From: Herminiimonas sp.
Lineage (GTDB): Bacteria > Pseudomonadota > Gammaproteobacteria > Burkholderiales > Burkholderiaceae_D
Direction of reading: 5' to 3'
Assembly: GCA_027310305.1 (NCBI GenBank)
Contig: DAIDBD010000029.1
Span: 62,001 to 126,000 of the forward strand
Length of the DNA stretch: 64,000 nt
Under the pieces are notes generated by a model. That model did not search any database. It was not told the DNA's origin and saw nothing but the letters and a program-made list of their open reading frames with translations. Positions 1 through 8,958 of this stretch are shown piece after piece; the stretch's first letter is position 1; each line of letters begins with the position of its first letter. The position numbers and the translations under genes were made by a program.

Positions 1-456
1 GTCGAACTGGTCGCGACCGTCGGCAGCGTTGACTACTATGACGACAGCAAAGGCACCAATGTCGGTGCCACGGTTGCCGCGTTGAACGGCCTCGGTGCCG
101 AACAGGGAAGCAGCGGCAATCGCCTGCTATTGATCGCCGGCGGCGACGGCAAGGGGCAGGATTTCAGCCCGCTGGCGGAACCGGTGGCGCGATTTGCGCG
201 CACCGTGCTGCTGATCGGGCGCGATGCCTCCGCAATTCGCGCCGCGCTTGCGTCATCCGGCGTCGAGCTGATCGATTGCGAAGCGCTGCAGCAGGCGGTG
301 CAGCGTGCATCCGAACTGGCGCACGGCGGCGATGCGGTATTGCTGTCGCCGGCCTGCGCCAGCCTCGACATGTTCAGCAATTATGTACACCGGGCGCAAG
401 TGTTTGCCGATGCGGTGCGGGAAATCGCGTTATCGCGCGGCGAGGTGGCCGCATGA
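1..456 (+). CDS. murD: UDP-N-acetylmuramoylalanine--D-glutamate ligase, C-terminal part
   Basis: This is the 3' end of murD; the start lies upstream of the window and frame 1 is open from base 1. MurD adds D-glutamate to UDP-MurNAc-L-Ala in the cytoplasm. The visible 151 residues are the C-terminal Mur ligase domain, with the typical segment [16 protein letters not shown] (conserved SPAxAS-D-F motif with the lysine position replaced as is common here by Y/V) followed by a final helix. The TGA stop at 454-456 overlaps the ftsW ATG at 453, an ATGA junction that implies translational coupling within the dcw cluster. The assignment rests on this motif and on the gene order murD-ftsW-murG-murC. 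Confidence 0.93.
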   Translation, partial: VELVATVGSVDYYDDSKGTNVGATVAALNGLGAEQGSSGNRLLLIAGGDGKGQDFSPLAEPVARFARTVLLIGRDASAIRAALASSGVELIDCEALQQAVQRASELAHGGDAVLLSPACASLDMFSNYVHRAQVFADAVREIALSRGEVAA

Positions 457-1661
457 AATTCGCGCTGCCATTCTTTTCTTCCGCTGCGCCGAAAACGCCG
501 GTGGGCAGTCTCGCCCAGCGTTCGAAAATGATGGAGTACGACCAGCCTTTGGTTTGGGTCACCGTGCTGCTGATGCTGTTCGGCATGGTGATGGTGTATT
601 CGGCATCGATCTCGCTGCCGGATTCGCCCAAGTACGCCGCTTATAAAAACTTTCATTTTCTGATGCGGCAGGCAATGTTCATCGGCTTGTCGCTGCTGGC
701 CGGCTTGCTGGTGTTTCGGGTAAAAATCGAAACTTGGCAGAACATGGCGCCTTACTTGTTCGTCATCACGCTGGTGCTGCTGGCGCTGGTGCTGATTCCC
801 GGCATCGGCAAAGGCGTCAATGGCGCAAAGCGCTGGCTGTCGTTCAAGGTATTCAACTTGCAACCGTCCGAGCTGATGAAGCTGTTCGTGGTTCTGTATG
901 CGGCCGACTACACGGTGCGCAAGCAGCAATTCATGCACAAGCTGACCAAAGGCTTCCTGCCGATGACGGCAGCCATCGGCTTCGTCGGTTTGCTGCTGCT
1001 GCTGGAGCCGGATCTGGGCGCGTTCGGCGTGATTGTCTGCATTGCGATGGGCATCCTGTTCCTGGGCGGCATCAACGGCATCTGGTTCGGCGGCATCGGC
1101 GCAACGCTGGTCGGCATTTTCAGTCTGGTGATCGTGCTGTCGCCGTGGCGCCGCGAACGGATTTTCGCTTATCTCAATCCGTGGGCCGAAGAAAATGCAT
1201 TGGGCAAGGCGTACCAGTTGTCGCACTCGCTGATCGCATTCGGACGCGGCGAACTGTTCGGCGTCGGCCTCGGCGGCAGCGTGGAAAAGCTGCACTACCT
1301 GCCCGAAGCGCATACCGACTTCTTGCTGGCCGTGATCGGCGAAGAACTGGGTTTTGCCGGCGTGCTGGTGGTGGTGATGCTGTTCTACTGGATCATCAAG
1401 CGCGCATTTGAAATCGGCCGTCAAGCGATCGCGATCGATCAGACTTTTGCCGGGCTGACCGCAAAAGGCATCGGCATCTGGATCGGCGTGCAGGCGTTCG
1501 TCAACATGGGCGTCAATCTCGGACTGTTGCCCACCAAGGGGCTGACATTGCCATTGATGAGCTACGGCGGATCGGGCGTGATGATCAATTGCATCGGACT
1601 GGCGATCTTGCTGCGCATCGATTATGAGAATCGAGTGCTCATGCGCGGAGGCCGCGTATGA
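453..1661 (+). CDS. ftsW: Septal peptidoglycan polymerase FtsW (SEDS family)
   Basis: FtsW is the SEDS-family glycosyltransferase that polymerises septal peptidoglycan from lipid II with its cognate class B PBP (FtsI). The 402-residue product has about ten hydrophobic segments, the first beginning near residue 34. SEDS landmarks are visible: NGAKRWL near residue 128, QPSELMKL shortly after, a loop with [15 protein letters not shown], and the C-terminal PLMSYGGSG. The ATG at 453 was chosen because it overlaps the murD stop as ATGA; longer upstream reading would run deep into murD. The gene ends in another ATGA overlap with murG. Length and motifs are normal for FtsW. Confidence 0.97.
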   Translation: MKFALPFFSSAAPKTPVGSLAQRSKMMEYDQPLVWVTVLLMLFGMVMVYSASISLPDSPKYAAYKNFHFLMRQAMFIGLSLLAGLLVFRVKIETWQNMAPYLFVITLVLLALVLIPGIGKGVNGAKRWLSFKVFNLQPSELMKLFVVLYAADYTVRKQQFMHKLTKGFLPMTAAIGFVGLLLLLEPDLGAFGVIVCIAMGILFLGGINGIWFGGIGATLVGIFSLVIVLSPWRRERIFAYLNPWAEENALGKAYQLSHSLIAFGRGELFGVGLGGSVEKLHYLPEAHTDFLLAVIGEELGFAGVLVVVMLFYWIIKRAFEIGRQAIAIDQTFAGLTAKGIGIWIGVQAFVNMGVNLGLLPTKGLTLPLMSYGGSGVMINCIGLAILLRIDYENRVLMRGGRV

Positions 1662-2752
1662 AGCGCTTGTTAATTATGGCGGCCGGCACCGGCGGCCATA
1701 TTTTTCCCGGCCTGGCGATTGCACAGACGATGAAGGCGCGCGGCTGGCAGGTATCGTGGCTGGGCACGGCGCACGGCATGGAGCGCGATATCGTGCCCGC
1801 GCATGACATCGAAATGGATACGATCGATTTCACCGGCATGCGCGGCAAGGGATTGCGGCATACGTTAAACGGCGCTTTCAAGCTGACGGCGAGTTTCACT
1901 GCCTGCCTGCGGATTCTGGCGCGCCGCAATCCGCACGTGGTGCTCGGCATGGGCGGTTACGTCACCGTGCCGGGTGGCTTGATGGCAAGGCTGCGCGGCG
2001 TTCCTCTGGTACTGGTGAATGCGGATGCCGCGTTGCTGCTGTCGAATAAAACGCTGACGCCGCTGGCGCAGCGCGTGCTGTTCGGTTTCCCGGCTGAGTT
2101 CGGACGCGCCGCCGGCAAGGCGCTGGTGACCGGCAATCCGGTGCGCAAGGAAATCATGGCGCTGCCGCTGCCGGCGCCGCGTTATGCGGACCGGACCGGA
2201 CCGCTGCGCCTGCTGATCGTCGGCGGCAGTCTTGGCGCGAAAATATTGAACGACACCATACCGGCCGCGCTTGCGCTGCTGCCGCCCGAGATGCGGCCGA
2301 TCGTCACGCACCAGTCGGGCAAGCAGCATATCGATATTTTGCGCGCCGCTTATGCAACAGCGCACGTGCGGGCCGAGGTGGTCGATTTCATCAACGACAT
2401 GCCGCGCCGTTACGCGGATGCCGATCTGGTGATCTGCCGCGCCGGTGCGATCACCGTATCGGAGCTGACTGCCGCCGGCATCGCCAGCATATTGGTGCCG
2501 CTGGTCGCATCGACCACCACGCATCAGCGCGACAATGCGCGCTGGATGGCGGCGCAGAATGCGGCGGTTCATTTGCCGCAGACCGAATTGACGGCGGCAA
2601 GCCTGGCAGCACTGCTGCAGGCGGCGACACGCGAATCGTGTCTGAAAATGGCGCAGGCAGCCTATGAAAACGGCCGGCGCGACGCGAATGACGCGATCGC
2701 GAATGTATTGGAACAATTGGCAGAATCAAAAGAATCGACAAACAGAACATGA
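1658..2752 (+). CDS. murG: UDP-GlcNAc:lipid I N-acetylglucosaminyltransferase MurG
   Basis: MurG transfers GlcNAc from UDP-GlcNAc to lipid I on the inner face of the membrane, making lipid II. The 364-residue protein has the N-terminal glycine-rich loop [14 protein letters not shown] (residues about 7-20) that binds the lipid/phosphate, and the C-terminal UDP-GlcNAc site with [10 protein letters not shown] and a TTHQRDNA segment. This is a GT-B, family GT28 enzyme of normal length. The start overlaps the ftsW stop (ATGA) and the TGA stop overlaps an ATG at 2749. That second ATG is not the true murC start but begins a short duplicated copy of it (see the 37-codon ORF). Confidence 0.97.
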   Translation: MKRLLIMAAGTGGHIFPGLAIAQTMKARGWQVSWLGTAHGMERDIVPAHDIEMDTIDFTGMRGKGLRHTLNGAFKLTASFTACLRILARRNPHVVLGMGGYVTVPGGLMARLRGVPLVLVNADAALLLSNKTLTPLAQRVLFGFPAEFGRAAGKALVTGNPVRKEIMALPLPAPRYADRTGPLRLLIVGGSLGAKILNDTIPAALALLPPEMRPIVTHQSGKQHIDILRAAYATAHVRAEVVDFINDMPRRYADADLVICRAGAITVSELTAAGIASILVPLVASTTTHQRDNARWMAAQNAAVHLPQTELTAASLAALLQAATRESCLKMAQAAYENGRRDANDAIANVLEQLAESKESTNRT

Positions 2753-2862
2753 AACACAAGGTAAAAAATATTCACTTCGTCGGCATAGGCGCTCAGCCGT
2801 GCGGTAGCACGGCGCTTCATCATCATGGCGCAAGCCGCGCCGCCAGCGGACAAAGAACATGA
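2749..2862 (+). CDS. 37-codon ORF carrying a duplicate of the murC N-terminus
   Basis: This small ORF starts in an ATGA overlap with the murG stop and ends in an ATGA overlap with the murC start. Its first 14 residues, [14 protein letters not shown], equal the first 14 residues of MurC, but the two DNA copies differ at seven codons, all synonymous. After residue 14 the reading frame runs through an unrelated 23-codon segment with a 7-bp hairpin (2796-2802 with 2807-2813) and a second short stem (2827-2831 with 2837-2841). The GxGxxG loop of MurC is not completed, so the peptide cannot be an enzyme. It may be a relic of a recombination event or a translated coupling leader. Whether it is made is unknown. 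Confidence 0.45.
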   Translation: MKHKVKNIHFVGIGAQPCGSTALHHHGASRAASGQRT

Positions 2863-2900
2863 AACACAAAGTCAAAAATATCCATTTCGTTGGTATCGGC
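2749..2900 (+). repeat. Imperfect direct repeat of the murC start region
   Basis: Copy 1 is 2749-2790 and copy 2 is 2859-2900, offset by 110 bp. They share 35 of 42 bases and encode the same 14 amino acids. The similarity extends a few bases upstream of each ATG (AGAACATGAAACACAA in both). The 68 bp between them resemble neither murG nor murC and contain two short hairpins. Confidence 0.9.
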
Positions 2901-4268
2901 GGCAGCGGCATGAGCGGCATTGCCGAAGTGCTGCTTAATCTCGGTTACACCGTTTCCGGCTCCGATCTCGGCAGCAATGCAGCGACACGGCGCCTGATCG
3001 CGCTGGGAGCAAAAATAGCCAAGGGTCATGACGCGAAACATGTCGATGGCGCCGACGCGATCGTTACTTCCACTGCCGTCAAAATGGACAATCCGGAAGT
3101 GACAGCGGCCCGTGCCAAGCATATTCCCATCGTGCCGCGCGCGATGATGCTGGCCGAACTGATGCGCTTGAAAAGCGGAATCGCGATTGCCGGAACCCAT
3201 GGCAAGACCACCACGACCAGCTTGGTGGCGAGCGTGCTGGCCGAAGGCGGTCTCGATCCGACTTTCGTCATCGGCGGCCGTCTGAACAGTGCCGGCGCCA
3301 ACGCAAAGCTGGGTTCCGGCGATTTCATCGTGGCGGAGGCGGATGAATCGGATGCCTCTTTCCTGAATCTGTCGCCGTGCATCGAAGTGATCACCAATAT
3401 CGATGCCGATCACATGGAAACCTATGATCACAGTTTCGCAAAACTGAAGCAGGCCTTTATCGAGTTCACCCAGCGCTTGCCGTTTTATGGCGTCGCGGTG
3501 CTGTGCATCGACGATCCGCATGTGCGCGAGATCATGCCGTTCATTTCCAAGCCGATCACGACTTACGGTTTTCACGAAGACGCACAGGTGCGCGCGGTCG
3601 ATGCCAGGGCGGTCGACGGACACATGCAATTCACCGTGATGCAGCAGGGCTATGCGCCGATGACGATCAGCCTGAACCAGCCCGGCATGCACAACGTGCA
3701 GAATGCCTGCGCCGCGATCACGATTGCACGCGAACTGGGCGTGGCCGACAGTGCGACGCAAAAAGCGCTGACGGAATTCAACGGCGTCGGCCGGCGTTTT
3801 ACGCGCTATGGCGAAATCAAGTTGCCGGAGGTCGATGGCAAGGCCGGCGGTTCGTTCGCGCTGGTCGACGATTACGGCCATCATCCGGTTGAAACCGCGG
3901 CTACGCTGGCGGCGGCGCGCGGCGCTTATCCGGGACGCCGCCTGGTGCTGGCATTCCAGCCGCACCGCTACACGCGTACCCGCGACCTGTTCGAAGACTT
4001 CATCAAGGTGCTGTCCACGGCGGACGCATTGGTGCTGGCGGAAGTGTATGCGGCCGGCGAACAGCCGATCGTGGCCGCCGATGGCCGTACGCTGGCGCAT
4101 GCGTTGCGCGTGGTCGGCAAGGTCGATCCGATATTCGTGGAAGACATGTCGGACATGAGCGCCACCATCATGGATATGGTGAAGGATGGCGACGTGGTGA
4201 TCACGATGGGCGCCGGTTCCATCAGCAGCGTGCCGGGGCAACTGGCGCAATTATCGGTACAGGATTAA
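2859..4268 (+). CDS. murC: UDP-N-acetylmuramate--L-alanine ligase MurC
   Basis: MurC adds the first residue, L-alanine, to UDP-MurNAc in the cytoplasm. The 469-residue protein has the Rossmann-like motif [15 protein letters not shown] (residues 9-23), the ATP-binding loop [10 protein letters not shown] near residue 112, the central [10 protein letters not shown] region and a C-terminal domain with DDYGHHPVE and [11 protein letters not shown]. All landmarks of the family are present and the length is usual. The start at 2859 gives a complete glycine loop, whereas the upstream ATG at 2749 runs into a stop overlapping this start. Translation is probably coupled to the upstream short ORF or to murG. 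Confidence 0.97.
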   Translation: MKHKVKNIHFVGIGGSGMSGIAEVLLNLGYTVSGSDLGSNAATRRLIALGAKIAKGHDAKHVDGADAIVTSTAVKMDNPEVTAARAKHIPIVPRAMMLAELMRLKSGIAIAGTHGKTTTTSLVASVLAEGGLDPTFVIGGRLNSAGANAKLGSGDFIVAEADESDASFLNLSPCIEVITNIDADHMETYDHSFAKLKQAFIEFTQRLPFYGVAVLCIDDPHVREIMPFISKPITTYGFHEDAQVRAVDARAVDGHMQFTVMQQGYAPMTISLNQPGMHNVQNACAAITIARELGVADSATQKALTEFNGVGRRFTRYGEIKLPEVDGKAGGSFALVDDYGHHPVETAATLAAARGAYPGRRLVLAFQPHRYTRTRDLFEDFIKVLSTADALVLAEVYAAGEQPIVAADGRTLAHALRVVGKVDPIFVEDMSDMSATIMDMVKDGDVVITMGAGSISSVPGQLAQLSVQD

Positions 4269-4270
4269 TC

Positions 4271-5257
4271 ATGGGTACAACAAGCATGGCAACTGAATTC
4301 GGCAAGGTCGGCGTGTTGTTCGGCGGCCGTTCGGCCGAGCGCGAAGTGTCGTTGATGTCGGGCAGCGGCGTATTGAAAGCGTTGCGGGACAAAGGCGTCG
4401 ACGCGCATGCGTTCGATCCGGCCGAACGCACGCTATCGGAACTGGCGGCGCAGAAATTCGACCGCGTGTTCATCGCGCTGCACGGCCGTTACGGCGAGGA
4501 CGGCACATTGCAGGGCGCGCTGGAACAGCTCGGCATTCCGTACACAGGTTCCGGCGTCATGGCTTCATCGATCGCGATGGACAAGATCATGACCAAGCGC
4601 ATCTGGCTGAGCCACGACTTGCCGACGCCGCGCTTTGCGGTGCTCGACGCGAAGACGGCAAGCAACGACGAATTGCGCCGCGTGCCGGATGAACTGGGCT
4701 TGCCGCTGATGCTCAAGGCGCCGCATGAAGGCTCCACCATCGGCATCAGCAAGGTAACGGGTTATTCCGACCTGCGCGACGGCTTCGATAACTGCGCCAG
4801 ATACGATGACGTGGTGCTGGCCGAGGAATTCATTACCGGCCGCGAATTGACGGTGCCGGTGCTTGGCGCCGGCCGCAATGCGCGTGCGTTGCCGATAGTC
4901 GAAATTTGCGCGCCGCAGGGCAATTACGATTATCAGCACAAATATTTCAGCGACGATACGCAATACCTGTGCCCCGCGCCGCTCGACGATGCGCTGACGA
5001 AGCGGATTCAATTGCTGGCCGTGCAAGCGTACAACTCGCTTGGATGCGCAGGCTGGGCGCGCGTCGATTTCATGCTGCGCGCAACCGGTAACGAACCCTA
5101 TCTGCTGGAGATCAATACGTCGCCGGGCATGACCGGGCATTCGCTGGTGCCGATGTCGGCCAAGGCGGCGGGAGTGAGTTACGAAGATTTATGCGTGGAG
5201 ATTTTAAGGTCGGCGGCGCTGGATCTGGCGCTGTCGAATGACTGGAAACCGAACTGA
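4271..5257 (+). CDS. ddlB: D-alanine--D-alanine ligase
   Basis: This ATP-grasp enzyme joins two D-alanines to make the dipeptide that MurF adds to the stem peptide. The 328-residue protein begins after a short leader with [20 protein letters not shown], the N-terminal substrate motif of Ddl, continues with [15 protein letters not shown] and ends with [16 protein letters not shown], the Mg-ATP and D-Ala binding loop. The ATG at 4271 lies 2 bp after the murC stop. A second in-frame ATG at 4286 (MATEFGK) is an equally possible start, since neither has a strong ribosome binding site. The position between murC and ftsQ is the standard dcw order and supports the ddlB symbol. Confidence 0.96.
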   Translation: MGTTSMATEFGKVGVLFGGRSAEREVSLMSGSGVLKALRDKGVDAHAFDPAERTLSELAAQKFDRVFIALHGRYGEDGTLQGALEQLGIPYTGSGVMASSIAMDKIMTKRIWLSHDLPTPRFAVLDAKTASNDELRRVPDELGLPLMLKAPHEGSTIGISKVTGYSDLRDGFDNCARYDDVVLAEEFITGRELTVPVLGAGRNARALPIVEICAPQGNYDYQHKYFSDDTQYLCPAPLDDALTKRIQLLAVQAYNSLGCAGWARVDFMLRATGNEPYLLEINTSPGMTGHSLVPMSAKAAGVSYEDLCVEILRSAALDLALSNDWKPN

Positions 5258-5287
5258 CCGCGGACTGACCGGATAACGACAGCGACC

Positions 5288-6055
5288 ATGTGGCAAGACA
5301 TCAAGATGCTGAACGCGACCGCCAATGCACTGCTTGGCCTGCTCGCGCTCGCATTGTTCGCGGCAGGCTTCTGGTGGCTGGCGCAACGGCCGATGTTTAC
5401 CCTCAAGACGATCAGGATCGAAGGGATGGCGGAAAATTCGCTGCGCTACGTGAAACCGGCGACGGTAAGGGGAACGGCGCTGCCGCGCATCAAGGGCAAT
5501 TTTTTCACGGTCAATCTGGACGCTGTGCGCAGCGCGTTCGAATCGGTGCCCTGGGTACGCAAGGCAACGGTGCGGCGCGAATGGCCGAACAAACTGATCG
5601 TCAAGCTGGAAGAACATACGCCGCTGGGAACCTGGGGCGAAGACGGCCGCCTGGTGTCGGTCAAGGGCGACGTGTTTACGGCCAACCTGGCCGAGGCGGA
5701 AGAGGATGGCGCGTTGCTTGAATTCGGCGGTCCCGCCGGCAGCGAAAAGGAAGTGGTCGCGCGATATCAGGATCTGCGCGAATGGTTCGCGCCGGCCAAT
5801 CTGGTGCCCGACGCGGTGCAGCTATCCGGCCGCTATGCGTGGACGGTCAAGCTCAATAACGGCATGACGGTCGAATTGGGGCGGGAGCAAAGCAGCGAGG
5901 CGTTGAAAGCGCGCGTGGAACGGTTGGTGGGAATCTATCCGCAACTGGTCGCGCGCCTGCAGAACCGGATTGAAAGTGTGGATATGCGTTATCCGAATGG
6001 CCTGGCCCTGAAGGCGAACGGCTTGGCTCCCGGATTTGATGTTAAAAAAAAGTAA
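5288..6055 (+). CDS. ftsQ: Cell division protein FtsQ
   Basis: FtsQ is a bitopic inner-membrane divisome protein that bridges early and late division proteins through FtsB and FtsL. The 255-residue product has a short cytoplasmic N-terminus, one membrane segment (about residues 13-32, NALLGLLALALFAAGFWWLA) and a periplasmic POTRA domain starting at FTLKTIRIEG, followed by the FtsQ beta domain ending in the RIESVDMRYPNGLALK region. The start at 5288 leaves a 30-bp gap after ddlB. Its 3' end overlaps no other gene but runs to within 10 bp of ftsA. Confidence 0.95.
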   Translation: MWQDIKMLNATANALLGLLALALFAAGFWWLAQRPMFTLKTIRIEGMAENSLRYVKPATVRGTALPRIKGNFFTVNLDAVRSAFESVPWVRKATVRREWPNKLIVKLEEHTPLGTWGEDGRLVSVKGDVFTANLAEAEEDGALLEFGGPAGSEKEVVARYQDLREWFAPANLVPDAVQLSGRYAWTVKLNNGMTVELGREQSSEALKARVERLVGIYPQLVARLQNRIESVDMRYPNGLALKANGLAPGFDVKKK

Positions 6056-6065
6056 GCGGAATAAC

Positions 6066-7298
6066 ATGACAAAAGACGCGAAAAACTTGATCGTCGGACT
6101 CGATATCGGCACCTCGAAAGTAGTGGCGGTGGTAGCCGAGGTCATGCCCAATGGCCGGCATGAAGTGATCGGCCTCGGACAGCATGAATCGAAGGGCTTG
6201 AAAAAAGGGGTGGTCGTCAATATCGAGGCGACGGTCGAGTCGATCCAGCGCGCGCTGGAAGAAGCCGAACTGATGGCCGATTGCAAGATCAGGAATGTGT
6301 ATACCGGTATTGCGGGCAGCCACATCCGCAGCTTCAATTCCAGCGGCATGGTCGCGATCAAGGACAAGGAAGTCACCGCGGCCGACGTGGCGCGCGTGAT
6401 CGAAACCGCCAAGGCCGTCAATATTCCGACCGATCAGCAATTGCTGCATACCGTGCCGCAGGAATTCATCGTCGATAACCAGGAAGACGTGCGCGAACCG
6501 ATCGGCATGAGCGGCATCCGTCTGGAAGTCAAGGTGCATATCGTCACCGGCGCGGTATCGGCGGTGCAGAACATCGTCAAATGCATCCGCCGCTGTGGAC
6601 TGGAAGTGTCCGATCTGATTTTGCAGCCGATGGCATCGGCCGATGCGGTGCTGACGCCGGATGAAAAGGAATTGGGCGTGGTACTGATCGACATCGGCGG
6701 CGGCACCACCGACGTGGCGATTTTTACCGAAGGCGCGATCCGGCACACCGCGGTGATCCCGATTGCGGGCGATCAGATCACCAACGACATTGCGATGGCA
6801 TTGCGCACGCCGACTTCGGAAGCGGAAGAAATCAAGCTGCGTTACGGCGTTTCCAAGCAGGTGCTGGCCGACCCGGGCGAAACGCTGGAAGTGCCGGGCC
6901 TTGGCGACCGCGGTCCGCGCGCGCTGTCGCGCCAGGCGCTGGCAGCCGTGATCGAGCCGCGCGTTGAAGAGTTGTTCGCGCTGGTGCATCAAGTGGTGCG
7001 CGAGTCCGGCTATGAAGAAGTGCTGTCGTCCGGCATCGTGCTCACCGGCGGTTCATCGATGATGCCGGGCATGGTGGAGCTTGCCGAAGACATCTTCCTG
7101 AAGCCGGCCCGGCTCGGCACGCCCGAATATAGCGGCCAGCTGGCCGATGTGGTGCGCAGCCCGCGCTATGCGACGGTGCTCGGATTGTTATTGGAAGCGA
7201 AGAAGCAGTATTTGCGCGGTCACATCGTCACGCGGCAGGAAGGCTCGGTCAAGGCGGTGTGGCACAGGATGAAAGAATGGTTTTTGGGGAACTTCTAA
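6066..7298 (+). CDS. ftsA: Cell division protein FtsA
   Basis: FtsA is the actin-like ATPase that tethers FtsZ filaments to the membrane and recruits later divisome proteins. The 410-residue product starts MTKDAKNLIVGLDIGTSK; the phosphate-1 motif is GLDIGTSK, phosphate-2 is LIDIGGGTTDVAIF, and the adenosine motif is VLTGGSSMMPG. The C-terminus HRMKEWFLGNF is the amphipathic membrane-targeting helix. The ATG at 6066 was chosen over an in-frame ATG at 6036 because the family begins just before the first ATPase motif and the upstream start lies inside ftsQ. It is followed by a 301-bp gap with two structured elements before ftsZ. Confidence 0.97.
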   Translation: MTKDAKNLIVGLDIGTSKVVAVVAEVMPNGRHEVIGLGQHESKGLKKGVVVNIEATVESIQRALEEAELMADCKIRNVYTGIAGSHIRSFNSSGMVAIKDKEVTAADVARVIETAKAVNIPTDQQLLHTVPQEFIVDNQEDVREPIGMSGIRLEVKVHIVTGAVSAVQNIVKCIRRCGLEVSDLILQPMASADAVLTPDEKELGVVLIDIGGGTTDVAIFTEGAIRHTAVIPIAGDQITNDIAMALRTPTSEAEEIKLRYGVSKQVLADPGETLEVPGLGDRGPRALSRQALAAVIEPRVEELFALVHQVVRESGYEEVLSSGIVLTGGSSMMPGMVELAEDIFLKPARLGTPEYSGQLADVVRSPRYATVLGLLLEAKKQYLRGHIVTRQEGSVKAVWHRMKEWFLGNF

Positions 7299-7306
7299 CA
7301 TATTGC

Positions 7307-7430
7307 GGGACAGAGTTTGTAAGGGCGAGCCGGGGTTCCAAGCGGCATGCCGCTTGCCGGCGCAGCGGCACTAGCTTGCAAGCTAGTGCGCGCACTGCAA
7401 GTGCCGCAGCGCGCCGGCTACTCTGTCCCC
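7307..7430. mobile_element. MITE-like foldback element between ftsA and ftsZ
   Basis: A 124-bp stretch is bounded by a perfect 10-bp terminal inverted repeat, GGGACAGAGT (7307-7316) and ACTCTGTCCC (7421-7430). Inside it, arms of the form CCGGCGCAGCGGCAC and GTGCCGCAGCGCGCCGG pair almost completely around a perfect 18-bp palindrome ACTAGCTTGCAAGCTAGT. No transposase frame is present and I see no clear target-site duplication. It could be a miniature transposable element or a long RNA hairpin. Copy number elsewhere in the genome would decide. Confidence 0.5.
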
Positions 7431-7530
7431 AACACTATAGAAAAATGCGGGAAGGACCCAGCGCAGTAACGTCCTGTCTTTCACATATTTGAAGCAAAGC
7501 GAAGCAATGGTTTTGTTTAACCCGCAGTTG

Positions 7531-7580
7531 GCAGTTGCTAGTCGTCACGCAAAGCGTGATGCCTATCGACTGAAAACTGC
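7531..7580 (+). promoter_or_regulatory. Imperfect stem-loop just upstream of the ftsZ ribosome binding site
   Basis: The outer arms GCAGTT...GTCG (7531-7544) and CGAC...AACTGC (7567-7580) pair with a central mismatch, and the apex is a perfect hairpin TCACGC-AAA-GCGTGA (7545-7559). A 7-nt tandem repeat GCAGTTG occurs at 7524-7530 and 7531-7537, so the right arm has two possible partners. The structure ends 5 nt before the AAAGAGGAG ribosome binding site of ftsZ. A role in ftsZ mRNA stability or translation is inference. Confidence 0.5.
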
Positions 7581-7599
7581 ACTTTAAAGAGGAGTCATC

Positions 7600-8784
7600 A
7601 TGGAAATCGATATGCTCGATAACGCATCAACAGGTACCGTGATCAAAGTTGTCGGCGTCGGTGGCGCCGGCGGCAATGCGGTGCAGCACATGATCAACAA
7701 AGGCGTCAGCGGCGTCGAGTTCATTTGCGCCAACACCGATGCGCAAGCGCTGAAGCAGTCCAGGGCGCATAACGTCATTCAGATCGGCGAAACCGGTCTG
7801 GGGGCAGGCATGAAGCCCGCCATCGGCCGTCAGCTGGCGGAAGAATCGCGCTCGCGCATTGAAGATGCCTTGCGCGGCGCGCACATGGTATTCATCGCCG
7901 CCGGCATGGGCGGCGGCACCGGCACCGGCGCCGCGCCGATCGTCGCGCAAATCGCCAAGGAGCAGGGCGCGCTGACGGTGGCCGTGGTATCCAAGCCGTT
8001 CTCGTACGAAGGCCAGAAGTGCATGGATATCGCCGATGAAGGGCTGGAAGCGCTGGGCCAGCATGTCGACTCGCTGATCATCATTCTCAACGAAAAACTC
8101 GAAGAGATTTACGAAGACGACAGCATGATCGAATGGCTGCAGCATGCCGACGACGTGCTCAACAATGCGGTCGCCGGCATCGCCGAGATCATCAATGTGC
8201 CGGGCCACATCAACGTCGATTTCAACGACGTCAAAACCATCATGGGCGAGCAGGGCAAGGCGATGATGGGAACCGCTACCGCATCCGGCGTCGATCGCGC
8301 GCGCATCGCGGCCGAGCAGGCAGTCGCATCGCCGCTGCTCGATGGCATCGATCTGTCCGGCGCGCGCGGCGTGCTGGTCAATGTCACCGCCAGCCGCAAC
8401 CTGAAGGGCAAGGAAATCAAGGAAGTCATGGCGACCGTCCGCGCTTTCGCCGCAGCCGATGCCTCGATTGCGCAAGGCATCGCGTATGACGATGAAATGG
8501 GCGACGACATTCGCGTGACCGTGGTCGCCACCGGCCTGGGCCGCGCACGCAAGACGGTGCAACTGGTGCAGACGCCGATGATGCGGACCGGTACGCATAA
8601 CGAGCCGATGATCGCCAATGCCGGCATGACGCAAGGCAACGGCCATGCGTCTCCGTCGTTCGAAGGCTTGAAAGCGCCTGCGGTGTGGCGCCGCGAGTCG
8701 GCATCCGAGACGGTGCGCGCATTGGAAAAGAACGGCATGGAAACGTATGACATTCCTGCGTTTTTGCGCAAGCAGGCGGACTAG
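7600..8784 (+). CDS. ftsZ: Cell division protein FtsZ
   Basis: FtsZ is the tubulin-like GTPase that forms the Z ring. The 394-residue protein shows the GTP-binding signature GMGGGTGTGAAP, the N-terminal GVGGAGGNAVQHM motif, the T7 loop region NVDFNDVKTIM, a variable linker (about residues 320-375) and the conserved tail peptide DIPAFLRKQAD that binds FtsA and other partners. The ATG at 7600 follows a strong AAAGAGGAG site. The 301-bp gap upstream, larger than any other in this cluster, suggests that ftsZ has its own transcriptional or post-transcriptional control. Confidence 0.98.
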   Translation: MEIDMLDNASTGTVIKVVGVGGAGGNAVQHMINKGVSGVEFICANTDAQALKQSRAHNVIQIGETGLGAGMKPAIGRQLAEESRSRIEDALRGAHMVFIAAGMGGGTGTGAAPIVAQIAKEQGALTVAVVSKPFSYEGQKCMDIADEGLEALGQHVDSLIIILNEKLEEIYEDDSMIEWLQHADDVLNNAVAGIAEIINVPGHINVDFNDVKTIMGEQGKAMMGTATASGVDRARIAAEQAVASPLLDGIDLSGARGVLVNVTASRNLKGKEIKEVMATVRAFAAADASIAQGIAYDDEMGDDIRVTVVATGLGRARKTVQLVQTPMMRTGTHNEPMIANAGMTQGNGHASPSFEGLKAPAVWRRESASETVRALEKNGMETYDIPAFLRKQAD

Positions 8785-8809
8785 GCGGCGGCAGTCTTGA
8801 TGTTTGTCC

Positions 8810-8848
8810 GGCAAGGGCCATCCCGGTGATGCCGGGATGGCCCTTGCC
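8810..8848 (+). terminator. Long perfect hairpin after ftsZ
   Basis: A perfect 17-bp stem (8810-8826 with 8832-8848) encloses a 5-nt loop 26 bp after the ftsZ stop. There is no T tract after it, so it may be a factor-assisted terminator or a 3'-end stabiliser rather than a classical intrinsic terminator. Confidence 0.7.
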
Positions 8849-8958
8849 GCCGTCTGCGGAAAATGGCGGAACGATGCATACTGCGGTTTGCACGCCACGC
8901 TCGACGGCGCGGCGTTTTCATTCAGCAATATTACTTAACAATATAAAAGGGATCCCTC

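Noticed and set aside
2823-4250. A 475-codon minus-strand frame opposite murC
   Set aside because: Antisense to intact murC without any recognisable domain.
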